A stretch of 64,000 nt of DNA from Sulfitobacter sp. 20_GPM-1509m (GTDB lineage: Bacteria; Pseudomonadota; Alphaproteobacteria; Rhodobacterales; Rhodobacteraceae): contig NZ_JIBC01000010.1 of NCBI RefSeq assembly GCF_000620505.1, forward strand, positions 102,167-166,166, read 5' to 3'. Under the pieces are notes generated by a model. The model was not told where the DNA came from, ran no database searches, and saw only the letters and a list, made by a program, of their open reading frames with translations. Made by a program: the position numbers and the translations under genes. Position 1 is the stretch's first letter; each line of letters begins with the position of its first letter. Below, one piece after another: positions 18,585 to 28,800 of this stretch.

Positions 18585-21052
18585 TGCGTGGCCGGTTCCA
18601 GTTTGGTGATGCCCACGGATGCCGCACGGGCCAGCCCCTGATCCAGTGACATCGGGATATATTCGCCGCGCCGCCACAGCTGTGCCATGTCGTCATAGTG
18701 CCGTGACAGGAAGTGGCCGGATTGCCCGGTGGATTCGATAAAGACCGAACTGTCGGGATCGGCAAAGTCGTAGACGCCGCGATACCCCGCCCCATGCACG
18801 TTCTCGAATGCATCCGCCCCGGCGCCGCCGCGCGTCAGCCCGCGTTGCAGGGTGTTGTCGCCGCCCGAGGTGCTTTGGCGGATGTTCACGAAGTAGCGCA
18901 GCACCGGCACGTCGCCCAGCACCGGGTGGTCCTGAATGGCCTGGTGTGCGTCGCCCCAGCGTAGCGATTCCAGTTGCGTGCCATAAGTCTCGCCGATCCA
19001 GATCAGCGCATCGTCCAGCGCCATGCGGGCCATGTCGGGGCAGGTCTCGACCGGCGCGCTTTGGCGCACGTCGCACCAGACAGAGGCCCCGCCCACGTCA
19101 CGGAAGGCGCGTTCGATGAACAGCGGCTCCACATGGGTCAGTTCGTTTGCCAGCGGGCCGATGTCGTCACGCACCATGCGGTCTTGCAGCGCACGCAGCC
19201 ATGCGGCGTAGATCAGCGGCTCGGGCAGGTGTTCGTTCATCTCGCCGTTCCAGTCGGCCAGCAGGGTCAGAGCGCGCTGGCGCTGGCGTTCTGCGGTGCC
19301 GTCGGGGGCGGCCTCGCCGGTGAACCACAGTTCGGCCCCGATCAGCGGCAACAGGGTGCGCGCGGTGGCGCTGACCGTGTCCAGTTGCGCCTCGATAAAG
19401 CTGTCGCGGGTATGGACCTGCCGCGCCTGCATCAACCGCTGCCAGCGTTGCACCCGCTGCGTGTCGCCCCAGCGATAGCTGATGTGGTTGGGAAAGGGCC
19501 GCTCGACCGTTTTGTTGTTGGTGTTGCCCAGGATGCCGCCCAGCGGCGCGACAAAACCGGGGTTCGAGGCAAAGGACATCACGCCCTGCCAGCGGTTCTC
19601 GGGCAGGTAGCCAAACGATGGCATCCGCCCCTTGGACTGGTGGTTGGGATCGCGGCGCGGCACGGCGCCGACGGTTTTCATGGCGATCGTGTCCAGATCG
19701 GCCAGTGTCAAGTTCTGTGCGGGTGCCACGAACATCTCGGATGCATTGATCGCCTCGGCCACATCCTGCGCCGACATCAGCCCGACTGCCCCGCTCAGCG
19801 AGGTGTCATTGGGCGACAGCGCGGTCCAGCTCAGCGCCGCCACATGCCCCGGGGGCGTCACCGCTCCGATGTTCTTGAAGCGGCCCGGCAGGACAGGTCC
19901 GTTGTCGGTCCAGCGCAGGGTCAGCGTGATCGGGTCTGCGTCCTTGATTGTGATGATGGACTTGCGGGTCTCGAATTCTTTCCAGCCGTCGGGGGTGCGG
20001 TACTGGGTGGGATTGTCGGGGTTCAGCTCTTCGATGAACAGGTCCTGATCGTCGACATAGGCGGACGTCAGCCCCCAGCCCAGGCTGTCAGACCGACCTG
20101 TCAGCACTGCGGGTATCCCCGGTATCGTCGCCCCGATCACACCGCCCGCAGCCAGATCGAGATGTGCCAGATACCAGATGCCGGGGGCGCTGAAACCCAG
20201 GTGCGGATCATTGGCCAGCAGGGTGCCGCCCGAGGCCGAACGCGAGGGTGCTGCCGCCCATGCGTTGGACGCACCGGCAAAGGCTTCGGGTCCGAAGGGG
20301 GACAGCGGGTTGATGGTCTGCGGTGCCACGGCGGCATAGCGCGGAACGTCCGGCACAAGCGCGGCATATTCGGGCAGCGCGGCCACACCGGTGCCGGGAG
20401 CATCGGGCAGGATATCCACCAGCCGGTCCGGATCGGGCAGCGCCAGCGACATGCGGGCGCGCATGACTTCGGCGTCCAGCTGGCCCGACAGTTGCAGGGC
20501 CATCAGCTTGCCAACCGCGATGCTGTCGGCCGGTTGCCATGGGGCCAGTGCCATGGGAAATATGAAGAATTCCGGCGCACCACGCCCCAGCGCCTCTTGG
20601 TTGATCTGGGCGATGCGTGCATTGACGCCTGCGGAATAGGCTTCGAGCGCGGTCAGCGTCTGGGGCGATTGCGCGGCGACCGATTGCACGGCCAGACGGT
20701 AAATATCCAGCCGGCGGATAAAGCTGTCGGTTTCGACGGTCTTGACGCCAAACACTTCGGACAGCCGTCCCTGTGCCGTGCGGCGCAGCAGCATCATCTG
20801 CCACAGGCGGTCCTGGGCATGGACAAACCCCAGTGCAAAGAACGCGTCGGCATCCGTCTGGGCAAGGATATGAGGCACATTTGCATTGTCGCGCACGATT
20901 TCCGCCGGGGCGCTGATGCCCTGGACCCGCAGCGTCGCGTCATAGTTGGGCAGCGACCGTGAGGCGAGATAATAGATCATTCCCACGCCCAGCACGGCCA
21001 GCACGATCAGCCCGGCGGTCAGACGGACCAGCCACTGAAATACGACAGCCAT
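18581..21052 (-). CDS. penicillin acylase family (S45) Ntn hydrolase, membrane-anchored
   Basis: An 823-residue N-terminal-nucleophile hydrolase. A single hydrophobic helix (residues 7-30) replaces a cleavable signal and should hold it in the membrane facing the periplasm. The family matures by autoproteolysis before a serine; here the expected site is Ser262 in AGASNAWA, giving an alpha region of about 230 residues and a beta chain of about 560. The [17 protein letters not shown] and [11 protein letters not shown] segments are typical. Relatives cleave penicillins, glutaryl-cephalosporins or acyl-homoserine lactones; substrate cannot be read from sequence. The rluE-like gene overlaps its end. 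Confidence 0.88.
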   Translation of the reverse strand: MAVVFQWLVRLTAGLIVLAVLGVGMIYYLASRSLPNYDATLRVQGISAPAEIVRDNANVPHILAQTDADAFFALGFVHAQDRLWQMMLLRRTAQGRLSEVFGVKTVETDSFIRRLDIYRLAVQSVAAQSPQTLTALEAYSAGVNARIAQINQEALGRGAPEFFIFPMALAPWQPADSIAVGKLMALQLSGQLDAEVMRARMSLALPDPDRLVDILPDAPGTGVAALPEYAALVPDVPRYAAVAPQTINPLSPFGPEAFAGASNAWAAAPSRSASGGTLLANDPHLGFSAPGIWYLAHLDLAAGGVIGATIPGIPAVLTGRSDSLGWGLTSAYVDDQDLFIEELNPDNPTQYRTPDGWKEFETRKSIITIKDADPITLTLRWTDNGPVLPGRFKNIGAVTPPGHVAALSWTALSPNDTSLSGAVGLMSAQDVAEAINASEMFVAPAQNLTLADLDTIAMKTVGAVPRRDPNHQSKGRMPSFGYLPENRWQGVMSFASNPGFVAPLGGILGNTNNKTVERPFPNHISYRWGDTQRVQRWQRLMQARQVHTRDSFIEAQLDTVSATARTLLPLIGAELWFTGEAAPDGTAERQRQRALTLLADWNGEMNEHLPEPLIYAAWLRALQDRMVRDDIGPLANELTHVEPLFIERAFRDVGGASVWCDVRQSAPVETCPDMARMALDDALIWIGETYGTQLESLRWGDAHQAIQDHPVLGDVPVLRYFVNIRQSTSGGDNTLQRGLTRGGAGADAFENVHGAGYRGVYDFADPDSSVFIESTGQSGHFLSRHYDDMAQLWRRGEYIPMSLDQGLARAASVGITKLEPATQ

Positions 21053-21149
21053 AGACGCACTCTCACTTTGCTTGCACAGTTGACCCGATGTGCCTGACTG
21101 TTAGGAAAGGCGCAAGCGATAGGCAATACCGACGTAAAAGGAAGAACGA

Positions 21150-22022
21150 ATGGCAAAGCTGGCATTTCTGGGGTTGGGCGTCATGGGCGCGCCGATGGCG
21201 GGGCACCTGCAAAAGGCGGGTCACGACGTAACTGTCTATAACCGCACCACCTCCAAGGCGCAGGACTGGGTCGAGGATCACGGCGGCAAAATGGCCAAGA
21301 CGCCCTTCGAGGCGGCCAAGGGTGCCGAATTCGTGATGTCCTGTGTGGGCAATGACGACGACCTGCGGTCAGTCTGTCTGGGCGACGAGGGCGCATTTGC
21401 GGGTATGACCAGCGGCGCGATCTTTGTCGATCATACCACCGTTTCGGCGCAAGTGACGGCCGAGCTTTATGCCGCTGCCGATGCCGCGCAGATCAGCTTT
21501 GTCGATGCACCGGTGTCGGGGGGACAGGCGGGGGCCGAAAACGGTGTCCTGTCGATCATGTGTGGCGGCGATCAGGGTGCCTTTGACCGCGCGCTGCCGA
21601 TCATGGAGATTTACTCCAAGACGTGCCGCCGCCTGGGTGAAAGCGGCGCAGGTCAGAAGACCAAGATGTGCAACCAGATTGCCATTGCCGGTCTGGTCCA
21701 GGGCCTGTCCGAAGCGCTGCATTTTGCCGAAAAAGCGGGTCTCGACGGGCGCGCGGTGGTCGAGGTGATCAGCCAGGGGGCCGCCGGGTCGTGGCAGATG
21801 TCCAACCGCTATGAAACCATGCTGGACGACAAGTTCGACCACGGCTTTGCGGTGGACTGGATGCGCAAGGATCTGGGCATCTGTCTGGACACTGCCGATG
21901 AAAACGGCGCGTCGCTGCCGGTGACGGCGCTGGTGGATCAGTTCTACAAGGACGTGCAGAAGCTGGGCGGCGGGCGTTGGGACACATCCAGCCTGATCAA
22001 ACGCCTGCGCGCGATGGGCTGA
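21150..22022 (+). CDS. NAD(P)-dependent beta-hydroxyacid dehydrogenase (3-hydroxyisobutyrate dehydrogenase family)
   Basis: A 290-residue oxidoreductase. The Rossmann motif GLGVMGAPMAGHL opens the protein, the substrate loop DAPVSGGQAGAENG is at about residue 120, and the catalytic lysine is in GAGQKTKMCNQ (about residue 172). The family includes 3-hydroxyisobutyrate, tartronate-semialdehyde and succinic-semialdehyde reductases. No valine-degradation or glyoxylate genes are adjacent, so the exact substrate is open. An AAAGGAAGAA ribosome site supports the ATG. Confidence 0.9.
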   Translation: MAKLAFLGLGVMGAPMAGHLQKAGHDVTVYNRTTSKAQDWVEDHGGKMAKTPFEAAKGAEFVMSCVGNDDDLRSVCLGDEGAFAGMTSGAIFVDHTTVSAQVTAELYAAADAAQISFVDAPVSGGQAGAENGVLSIMCGGDQGAFDRALPIMEIYSKTCRRLGESGAGQKTKMCNQIAIAGLVQGLSEALHFAEKAGLDGRAVVEVISQGAAGSWQMSNRYETMLDDKFDHGFAVDWMRKDLGICLDTADENGASLPVTALVDQFYKDVQKLGGGRWDTSSLIKRLRAMG

Positions 22023-22134
22023 GCAGTCGCGGCTCTGGCGGTTGCCGCCAGGGCCGATTTGACCGGCTTGTTTAACCATCCTGAAACTTTGCGGAGCTAG
22101 GCTTGGGGCACACATCCTATTTTGAGGTTGCCCC

Positions 22135-23346
22135 TTGTCCAACGACCATCCCACCCGCGAGACCGACCGTTTCAAATCAGAAGACCTGTTTTTCTCGCGG
22201 ACTGATCCGCGCGGGGTGATTCAGGCCGCGAACAGCGTTTTTGTCCATGTCTCGGGCTATGAATGGTCCGCGCTGGACGGGGCGCCACACAAGATCGTGC
22301 GCCATCCCGATATGCCCGCGGGTGTGTTTCACCTGATGTGGCAGGAGATTGCGGCGGGACGGCCCTTTGGCGGCTATGTCAAGAATCTTGCGACCGATCA
22401 TACACACTACTGGGTCTTCGCCGTGGTTCTGCCGCTGGACGATGGTTACCTGTCGATGCGGCTGAAACCTGGCAGTGATATTTTCGCGCAGATCAACGAC
22501 CTTTATGCCGCCCTGCTGACCGAAGAACAGGCAGGCCGCACCACGCCCGAGCAATCAGGGGACCTGTTGCTGCAAAAGCTGCGGGAAATGGGACATCCTG
22601 ATTATGAAGCGTTCATGAGCACCGCACTGGCCGCAGAGATTGCCACGCGGGGCACCGGGTTGCAGCGGCGGGTGGATCACGGTCTTCAGTCCATGTGCGA
22701 ACTGGCCGAGGCGGTGGAGAAGATGCACCGTTACGGCGATATGGTCGATACGATTTTCCACAGCACGGCTTTGATCCCCAACAACCTGAGCATACAGGCC
22801 CGCAGCCTGGAAGGGGCAAACGGTCCGATCAGCGTGATTTCGAACAATCATCAGCTCATGGCGCAATCGCTGGGGGATATCCTGCGGCGGTTTCGAACGG
22901 CGGTGGAAGACGGTGTGTCCCACACGGTGATGGCGCGGTTCAACGCCGCTGTCAGGGTCCTGACGCAGGAAATGACCGCGCAGTTTCGCAACAATCCGCC
23001 AGTGGCCGGTCTGGACTGCGATGCCGAAGCCCGACGGCTGGCAGCACTCAGCACCGAATGCCAGATCCGCGAAAATGCCTCCGTATCAAAGGTGATGGGC
23101 GCGGCTGCGGTCTATCGAGGTATGTCGACGGACATGCGTCGGGTGATGTCGGGTCTGGAGATGAGCCGCGTCATGTGCAAGATCGAGCAGTCGAAATACG
23201 CCAAGAACGTGGACGGGCTGAACGAGATTGTGGGGCGGTTGCACCGCGCGGAACGTCAGCTGAGCGAGGTGATCGACGCCATCGAAACCAGCGTCGGTGC
23301 GATCGAGGACCGGACCAACCGGTTGATGCCGGGCCGGGCCGCCTGA
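22135..23346 (+). CDS. soluble PAS protein with degenerate chemoreceptor-like helical domain
   Basis: A 403-residue protein with no membrane segment. Residues about 15-125 form an Aer-like PAS domain (FFSRTDPRGVIQAANSVFV, then HKIVRHPDMP and YWVFAVVLPLDDGYLS). The remainder is long alpha-helix. A stretch around residues 205-245 (TALIPNNLSIQARSLEGANG, followed by PISVISNN) aligns in pattern with the methyl-accepting chemotaxis hairpin tip (QTNLLALNAAIEAARAGE, followed by GFAVVA) but has lost most CheA/CheW contact residues. It may signal redox or oxygen without being a true chemoreceptor. Translation starts at TTG after a GAGG site. No che genes are nearby. Confidence 0.78.
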   Translation: MSNDHPTRETDRFKSEDLFFSRTDPRGVIQAANSVFVHVSGYEWSALDGAPHKIVRHPDMPAGVFHLMWQEIAAGRPFGGYVKNLATDHTHYWVFAVVLPLDDGYLSMRLKPGSDIFAQINDLYAALLTEEQAGRTTPEQSGDLLLQKLREMGHPDYEAFMSTALAAEIATRGTGLQRRVDHGLQSMCELAEAVEKMHRYGDMVDTIFHSTALIPNNLSIQARSLEGANGPISVISNNHQLMAQSLGDILRRFRTAVEDGVSHTVMARFNAAVRVLTQEMTAQFRNNPPVAGLDCDAEARRLAALSTECQIRENASVSKVMGAAAVYRGMSTDMRRVMSGLEMSRVMCKIEQSKYAKNVDGLNEIVGRLHRAERQLSEVIDAIETSVGAIEDRTNRLMPGRAA

Positions 23347-23358
23347 TCCACACGGCAA

Positions 23359-23381
23359 AACACCCGCCTGAGGCGGGTGTT
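23359..23381 (-). terminator. intrinsic terminator for the SYLF lipoprotein gene
   Basis: A 10-bp perfect stem, AACACCCGCC and GGCGGGTGTT, around a 3-base loop. On the minus strand it is followed by TTTT within GTGTTTTGCC, so it fits best as terminator of the minus-strand gene ending at 23418. On the plus strand the tail is poor, though it could also limit read-through from the PAS gene that stops at 23346. Confidence 0.75.
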
Positions 23382-23397
23382 CGCTACGCGGTTCATA

Positions 23398-23411
23398 GGT
23401 TTGGCAAGATG
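23398..23411 (-). repeat. dispersed 3'-end element, core only, copy E (after the SYLF gene)
   Basis: On the minus strand the bases CATCTTGCCAAACC lie 6 nt after the stop of the SYLF-domain gene and upstream of its terminator. They match the CATCTTGCC...AAAC core of copies A, C and D. Here a standard intrinsic terminator follows instead of the GGGGGCAGCGCCCCC hairpin. Confidence 0.45.
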
Positions 23412-23417
23412 TGCGCG

Positions 23418-23984
23418 TCAGGGAATGATGCGCGAATACTTGGTGCCTTCCAGCGTCGCGCCAAGGCGCAGGCCGGCGCGGCCAAACACGGCGGCCAGAA
23501 CAGGGGCCAGCACGGTTGTGGTTTCGGCGTTTAGGCTGTCGCCCTGATCCGAAATGACGTACTCCAGATCCGCACCTGCGGCCCAGCCGGGCGAGCGGCG
23601 GAAATCGGTCAGCGCCTGCTCGGTCATGAAGAACAGAACATGCGCATATTGCTGTGCACCGATTTGCAGGCCGCCCGAGGCCTTGGTCACGGAATAATAA
23701 TCCACCGTCACGTCGTTGACCCGCAGTGCGCCGCGCCCGTAAGCGCCGCCCAGTCCAAGGCCAGCTTCGGTTACAAGCGGCATGACCAGCATGCCGTTCG
23801 CCTTTTGCGCGAGCGATTGGGTGTTGGGATACAGTCGGTACATTTCGGCCAGCGTCGCATCGACGCGCGCGTCGATCATGGCAGAGCCACGTCCGCCGAC
23901 ACCATTGCCGCAAGCCGCAAGGGCTGCCGTGGAGGAAAGTGCACCCAGGGCAAAGGCCCGACGTGAAAGGGAGGAGTGGGTCAT
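23418..23984 (-). CDS. SYLF/YSC84-domain lipoprotein
   Basis: A 188-residue exported protein. The N-terminus combines a twin-arginine-like SRRAFALGAL segment with a lipobox ending ALAACG (Cys25), so it is probably a Tat- or Sec-exported lipoprotein. The rest is a SYLF (YSC84-like, lipid-binding) domain with a glycine-rich LGLGGAYGRGAL stretch and the ATLEGTKYSRI end typical of this domain. Eukaryotic relatives bind phosphoinositides; bacterial function is largely unknown. It has its own terminator and is probably monocistronic. Confidence 0.85.
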   Translation of the reverse strand: MTHSSLSRRAFALGALSSTAALAACGNGVGGRGSAMIDARVDATLAEMYRLYPNTQSLAQKANGMLVMPLVTEAGLGLGGAYGRGALRVNDVTVDYYSVTKASGGLQIGAQQYAHVLFFMTEQALTDFRRSPGWAAGADLEYVISDQGDSLNAETTTVLAPVLAAVFGRAGLRLGATLEGTKYSRIIP

Positions 23985-24134
23985 TGTGAACCGCCTGTGA
24001 TTGTTGCTCTGCTGCCGGTTGTCCGGTCTTGGCCGAAACTATAGGCGCAAGATTGCCACCTGTCACCCATGAAGGCGTCTATGGGCGGGGGTATGCCTGT
24101 CTTTTGACGTATACGCTTGCCGTCAGCGCGGATG

Positions 24135-24182
24135 CGGGGGCGCTGCCCCCTGCGCCCCCGGAGTTTACCTGGCAAGATGAAG
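24135..24182 (-). repeat. dispersed 3'-end element, copy C (after hemB)
   Basis: On the minus strand this starts 4 bases after the hemB stop: TTCATCTTGCC, four bases, AAACTCCGGGGG, then GGGGGCAGCGCCCCC. It is the best full-length match to copy A although its orientation in the window is opposite, because hemB is on the minus strand. No U-tract follows. Confidence 0.75.
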
Positions 24183-24186
24183 GGAT

Positions 24187-25188
24187 TTAACCCTTGGCCA
24201 GCAACCGCGCGGCGGCGGGGGCAAAATAGGTCAGAATCCCGTCACAGCCTGCACGTTTGAACGCGGTCAGGCTTTCCATCATCACCTTTTCGCCGTCGAT
24301 CCAGCCGTTTTGCGCGGCGGCCTGGATCATCGAGAATTCGCCCGACACCTGATAGGCGAATGTCGGCGCGCCAAAGGTGTCGCGGGCGCGGCGGCAGATG
24401 TCCAGATAGGGCATGCCGGGCTTGACCATGATCATGTCCGCCCCCTCGGCGAGATCACGCTCGATCAGGCGCATCGCTTCATCCGCGTTGCCGGGGTCCA
24501 TTTGATAGGTGTTCTTGTCCCCCGTCAGCGCTGCCGATGCACCCACCGCGTCCCGGAACGGTCCGTAAAAGGCGCTGGCGTATTTGGCGGCATAGCTGAG
24601 GATCATCACGTGCTGATGGCCTGCGGCCTCGAATGCGGTGCGCATCGCGCCGATCCGTCCGTCCATCATGTCGGATGGCCCGATGATGTCCGCGCCCGCG
24701 TCCGCCTGTGCCAGGGCCATCTTGACCAGAGCGGCAACCGAGCGGTCGTTGACGATCTCGCCATTCTCGACAAAACCGTCGTGGCCGTTGATGTTATAGG
24801 TGTCCAGCGCCACATCGGTCATGATCGCGATGTCGGGCACCGCCGATTTGATCGCACGGATGGCGCGGTTGATGTTGTTGTCGGGATCCCACGCGCCGGC
24901 ACAATCCTCGGTGCGGTCCTCGATGCCGGTGTAGGGAAACAGGCAGATCGCCTTGATCCCCAGATCGGCAGCCTCGCGCGCGGCCTCGACCACCTTGTCG
25001 ACCGAACGGCGGTAGACACCGGGCATGGAAGGCACAGGTTCCATGACACCTTCGCCCGAGCGCACAAAGACCGGCCAGATGAAATCATCCACCGACAGCG
25101 TGTTCTGGCGCACCAGAGCGCGGATTTGCGGCGTGGCGCGGGTGCGGCGCAGGCGGGTGGCGGGGTAGGGAGCAAGTGTTGGGCGCAT
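24187..25188 (-). CDS. hemB: delta-aminolevulinic acid dehydratase (porphobilinogen synthase)
   Basis: A 333-residue HemB, which condenses two 5-aminolevulinate molecules into porphobilinogen for heme, siroheme and (bacterio)chlorophyll. The two active-site lysines are in SYAAKYASAFYGPFRDA and in MIMVKPGMPYLD; GDKNTYQMDPGN is also conserved. The start MRPTLAPYPATRLRR follows an AAAAAGG ribosome site; another Met 13 codons upstream is possible. The gene is divergent from a small membrane-protein gene. Confidence 0.95.
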   Translation of the reverse strand: MRPTLAPYPATRLRRTRATPQIRALVRQNTLSVDDFIWPVFVRSGEGVMEPVPSMPGVYRRSVDKVVEAAREAADLGIKAICLFPYTGIEDRTEDCAGAWDPDNNINRAIRAIKSAVPDIAIMTDVALDTYNINGHDGFVENGEIVNDRSVAALVKMALAQADAGADIIGPSDMMDGRIGAMRTAFEAAGHQHVMILSYAAKYASAFYGPFRDAVGASAALTGDKNTYQMDPGNADEAMRLIERDLAEGADMIMVKPGMPYLDICRRARDTFGAPTFAYQVSGEFSMIQAAAQNGWIDGEKVMMESLTAFKRAGCDGILTYFAPAAARLLAKG

Positions 25189-25304
25189 GGTGTAGCCTTT
25201 TTCAAAGTCATTCTTGGGTGCCATGTAAAATTGCACCGTGCAAGGGTAGGAATTGGCGCAGTGCAGCGGTATGAGGGACAAACCCCACGCAAAAGGCAGC
25301 GGCG

Positions 25305-25832
25305 TTGAACTGGCATCAAACGATTTTCGAACTGATCGACATGCGGTCATTCTCCAACCTCTGGTTCTGGATTGTCCTTGCGGTCATGTGGTCCACGGCC
25401 AGCCATTGGGTGCTGGGGGTGCCCTTTGACATGGTGGCGCGCGCCCGCAAGACGGGCGGGCAGATCGAGGAAGATCTCGAAGATCTCGTGCGCATCAACG
25501 TGAACCGTTTCTTGTATATCGCGCGGTTGTCGGGCCTGTGGTTGCTGGGCATGGTCTGCTTCGTGCTGACCATGCTGGGCCTGCTGGGCTGGGTCTATGA
25601 TATCGAATTTGCCCAGGCTGTGTTCCTGCTGGCCTTTCCCATGTCCTTGGTCGGGGCGCTGAACCTCTCCACCGCGCGGTTGATCGAGCGCGACCAGCTG
25701 AGCGGTGAAGGTCTGCGCCGACGCCTGACGCGCCACCGCACCTACACGCAGGCGATCGGCATGTTGTCGATCTTTGTCACCGCGATGTGGGGCATGTATC
25801 AGAATCTGGCCATCGGGGCGTTGGGCAGTTGA
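25305..25832 (+). CDS. conserved small membrane protein
   Basis: A 175-residue protein with four predicted transmembrane helices, around residues 18-40, 77-100, 102-125 and 148-168, and a charged cytoplasmic loop KTGGQIEEDLEDLVRIN. Homologues in Rhodobacteraceae are, as far as I recall, sometimes labelled 'component of SufBCD complex', but nothing in the sequence indicates an Fe-S role and no suf gene is present. It precedes mfd by 34 bp on the same strand and could be cotranscribed with it. Function unknown. Confidence 0.75.
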   Translation: MNWHQTIFELIDMRSFSNLWFWIVLAVMWSTASHWVLGVPFDMVARARKTGGQIEEDLEDLVRINVNRFLYIARLSGLWLLGMVCFVLTMLGLLGWVYDIEFAQAVFLLAFPMSLVGALNLSTARLIERDQLSGEGLRRRLTRHRTYTQAIGMLSIFVTAMWGMYQNLAIGALGS

Positions 25833-25866
25833 CAGCGGACCGCTCTGCCCCACATGAAACCCGCTT

Positions 25867-28800
25867 ATGACTGATCCTGCACATATCACCGTATCCGGCG
25901 CGCCCGAAGGGTTTGACGCCACCCGTATACTGGCCGAACTGGACCGGGGTGTGCCCGTGTGCCACGTGGCACGCGATGACAAGCGGCTGGTTGCGATGCG
26001 CGATGCGCTGCGGTTCTTTGCGCCGGATGTGCCGGTTGTGGTGTTTCCCGCCTGGGACTGTCTGCCCTATGACCGTGTGTCGCCGAACGCCGACATCTCG
26101 GCGCAACGCATGGCGACGCTGGCGGCACTTGCGCATGGGATGCCGGACAAGTTTGTCCTGCTGACCACACTGAACGCCGCCACGCAAAAGCTGCCTGCGC
26201 GGTCCGTGTTGCGCGAGGCCGCGTTCGCGGCGCGGGTCGGTGACCGGATTGACGATGCGGCGTTGCGCGGATTTCTGGTGCGCATGGGGTTCGTGCAATC
26301 GCCCACGGTGACGGAGCCCGGCGATTACGCGGTGCGCGGCGGGATCATCGACATTTACCCGCCCGGCGATCTGGGGCCGGTGCGGCTGGACCTGTTCGGC
26401 GATGTGCTGGACGGGGCGCGCCGGTTTGATCCCGCGACCCAGCGGACCACGGAAAAGCTGGACGTGATCGAACTGGCCCCGGTGTCCGAGGTGATATTGG
26501 ACGAGGCAGCAGTGACGCGGTTTCGCCAGAACTACCGGCTGGAGTTTGGCGCCGCGGGCACCGACGATCCGCTGTACGAGGCGATCAGCGCGGGGCGCAA
26601 GCATCAGGGTGCCGAGCATTGGCTGTCGTTCTTCCACGACCATTTGGAAACGCTGTTCGACTATCTGCCCAATGCCGCGATCACGCTGGACGATCAGGTA
26701 ACGCCGACGCGGCTGGCGCGCTGGGACACGATTGCCGACCAATACGAGACTCGCAGGCTGGCGATGCTGAACCGCTCCAAGATGGACACGGTCTATAAAC
26801 CGGCACCGCCGCAGGGGCTGTATCTGGACGATGCCGCCTGGGAGGCCGCAGTCAAAGGCCGCCGCGTGGTGCAGTTTCGGGCGCTGGCGCAATCCACGGG
26901 CCTGGGTGTGGTGGACGCAGGCGGGCGCATCGGGCGCAATTTCTCGCCCGAGCGGCAGCAGGAAACTATCAGCCTTTTCGGGGCCTTGGCAGCTCATATT
27001 AAGGCAAAGCTTGCGGATGGCCCCGTGGTGGTTGCCAGCTATTCCGCAGGCGCGCGCGAACGGCTGAGCGGGCTGATCGAGGATGAGGGGCTGGCCGAGA
27101 CCATTCCCATCACCGACGGCACGCGCATCGGCAAACGCGGACTGCATCTGGTGGTTTGGGCGCTGGAGCACGGGTTCGAAGGGCCGGTGGGCGACAAACA
27201 TCTGACGGTGATTTCGGAACAGGACGTGCTGGGCGACCGGCTGATCCGCCAGCCCAAGCGCAAGCGCCGTGCCGACAATTTCCTGACCGAGGCCACCAGC
27301 CTGACGCCCGGCGATCTGATCGTGCATGTGGACCACGGCATCGGCCGTTATCACGGCATGGAGGTGATCACCGCCGCCGGGGCTGCGCATGAATGTCTGC
27401 TGCTGGAATATGCGGAGAATTCAAAGCTGTATCTGCCGGTCGAGAACATCGAACTGCTGTCGAAATATGGCCATGACGAGGGTCTGCTGGACCGTCTGGG
27501 CGGCGGCGCGTGGCAGTCGAAAAAGGCCAAGCTGAAAGAGCGCATTCGCGAGATGGCCGACAAGCTGATCCGCATCGCTGCTGAGCGCGCCCTGCGCCGC
27601 GCGCCGGTGCTGGAGCCGCCCCCCGGCATGTGGGACGCGTTCAGCGCGCGCTTTCCTTACGAGGAGACCGACGACCAGCTCAAGGCCATCGGCGACGTGA
27701 TCCAGGATCTGACCAGCGGTGCGCCGATGGACCGGCTGGTGGTGGGTGACGTGGGCTTTGGCAAGACCGAAGTGGCGATGCGCGCGGCCTTTGTCGCGGC
27801 GATGGCGGGCGTGCAGGTGGCGGTGATTGCGCCCACGACCCTGCTGGCGCGGCAACACTACAAAAGTTTTTCGGAACGGTTCCGTGGTTTCCCCATCGAG
27901 GTGCGCACGCTCAGCCGGTTTGTCAGCACCAAAGAGGCATCCGACACCCGCGAGGCGATGTCGCGCGGCACGGCGGATATTGTCATCGGCACCCATGCGT
28001 TGCTGGCCAAGAACACGCGGTTCAAGGACCTGGGCCTGCTGATTATTGATGAAGAACAACACTTTGGCGTCGGCCACAAGGAACGGCTGAAACAGATGCG
28101 GTCGGACGTGCATGTGCTGACGCTGACCGCCACCCCGATCCCGCGCACGCTGCAACTGTCGCTGACGGGGGTGCGCGATCTGTCGATCATCGGCACGCCG
28201 CCTGTCGACCGTCTGGCGATCCGTACCTATGTCAGCGAGTTTGACACGGTGACCATCCGCGAGGCGCTGCTGCGCGAACATTACCGTGGCGGGCAGTCGT
28301 TCTATGTGGTGCCGCGCCTGTCTGACCTGCCCGAGATCGAAGAGTTCCTGAAGGCGCAACTGCCCGAGCTGACCTATGTCGTCGCCCACGGCCAGATGGC
28401 GGCGGGTGAGTTGGATGACCGGATGAACGCCTTTTACGATGGCAAGTTCGACGTGCTGCTGGCGACAACGATTGTCGAATCCGGTCTGGATATTCCCACG
28501 GCCAACACGATGGTGGTGCACCGCGCCGACATGTTCGGGCTGGCGCAGCTGTATCAAATTCGCGGACGGGTGGGGCGGTCGAAGACCCGCGCCTATGCGT
28601 ACCTCACGACCAAACCGCGCGCCAAGCTGACGGCGGTGGCCGAGAAACGCCTGCGGGTGCTTGGGTCGCTTGACACGCTGGGGGCCGGCTTTACGTTGGC
28701 CAGTCAAGATCTGGACATTCGCGGCGCGGGCAACCTGCTGGGCGAGGAACAGTCGGGCCAGATGCGCGATGTTGGGTTTGAGCTGTACCAGTCGATGCTG

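Noticed and set aside
18974..20962. A 662-codon open frame opposite the penicillin acylase gene
   Set aside because: Antisense shadow with no recognisable domain; the acylase shows the family motifs and an N-terminal anchor.
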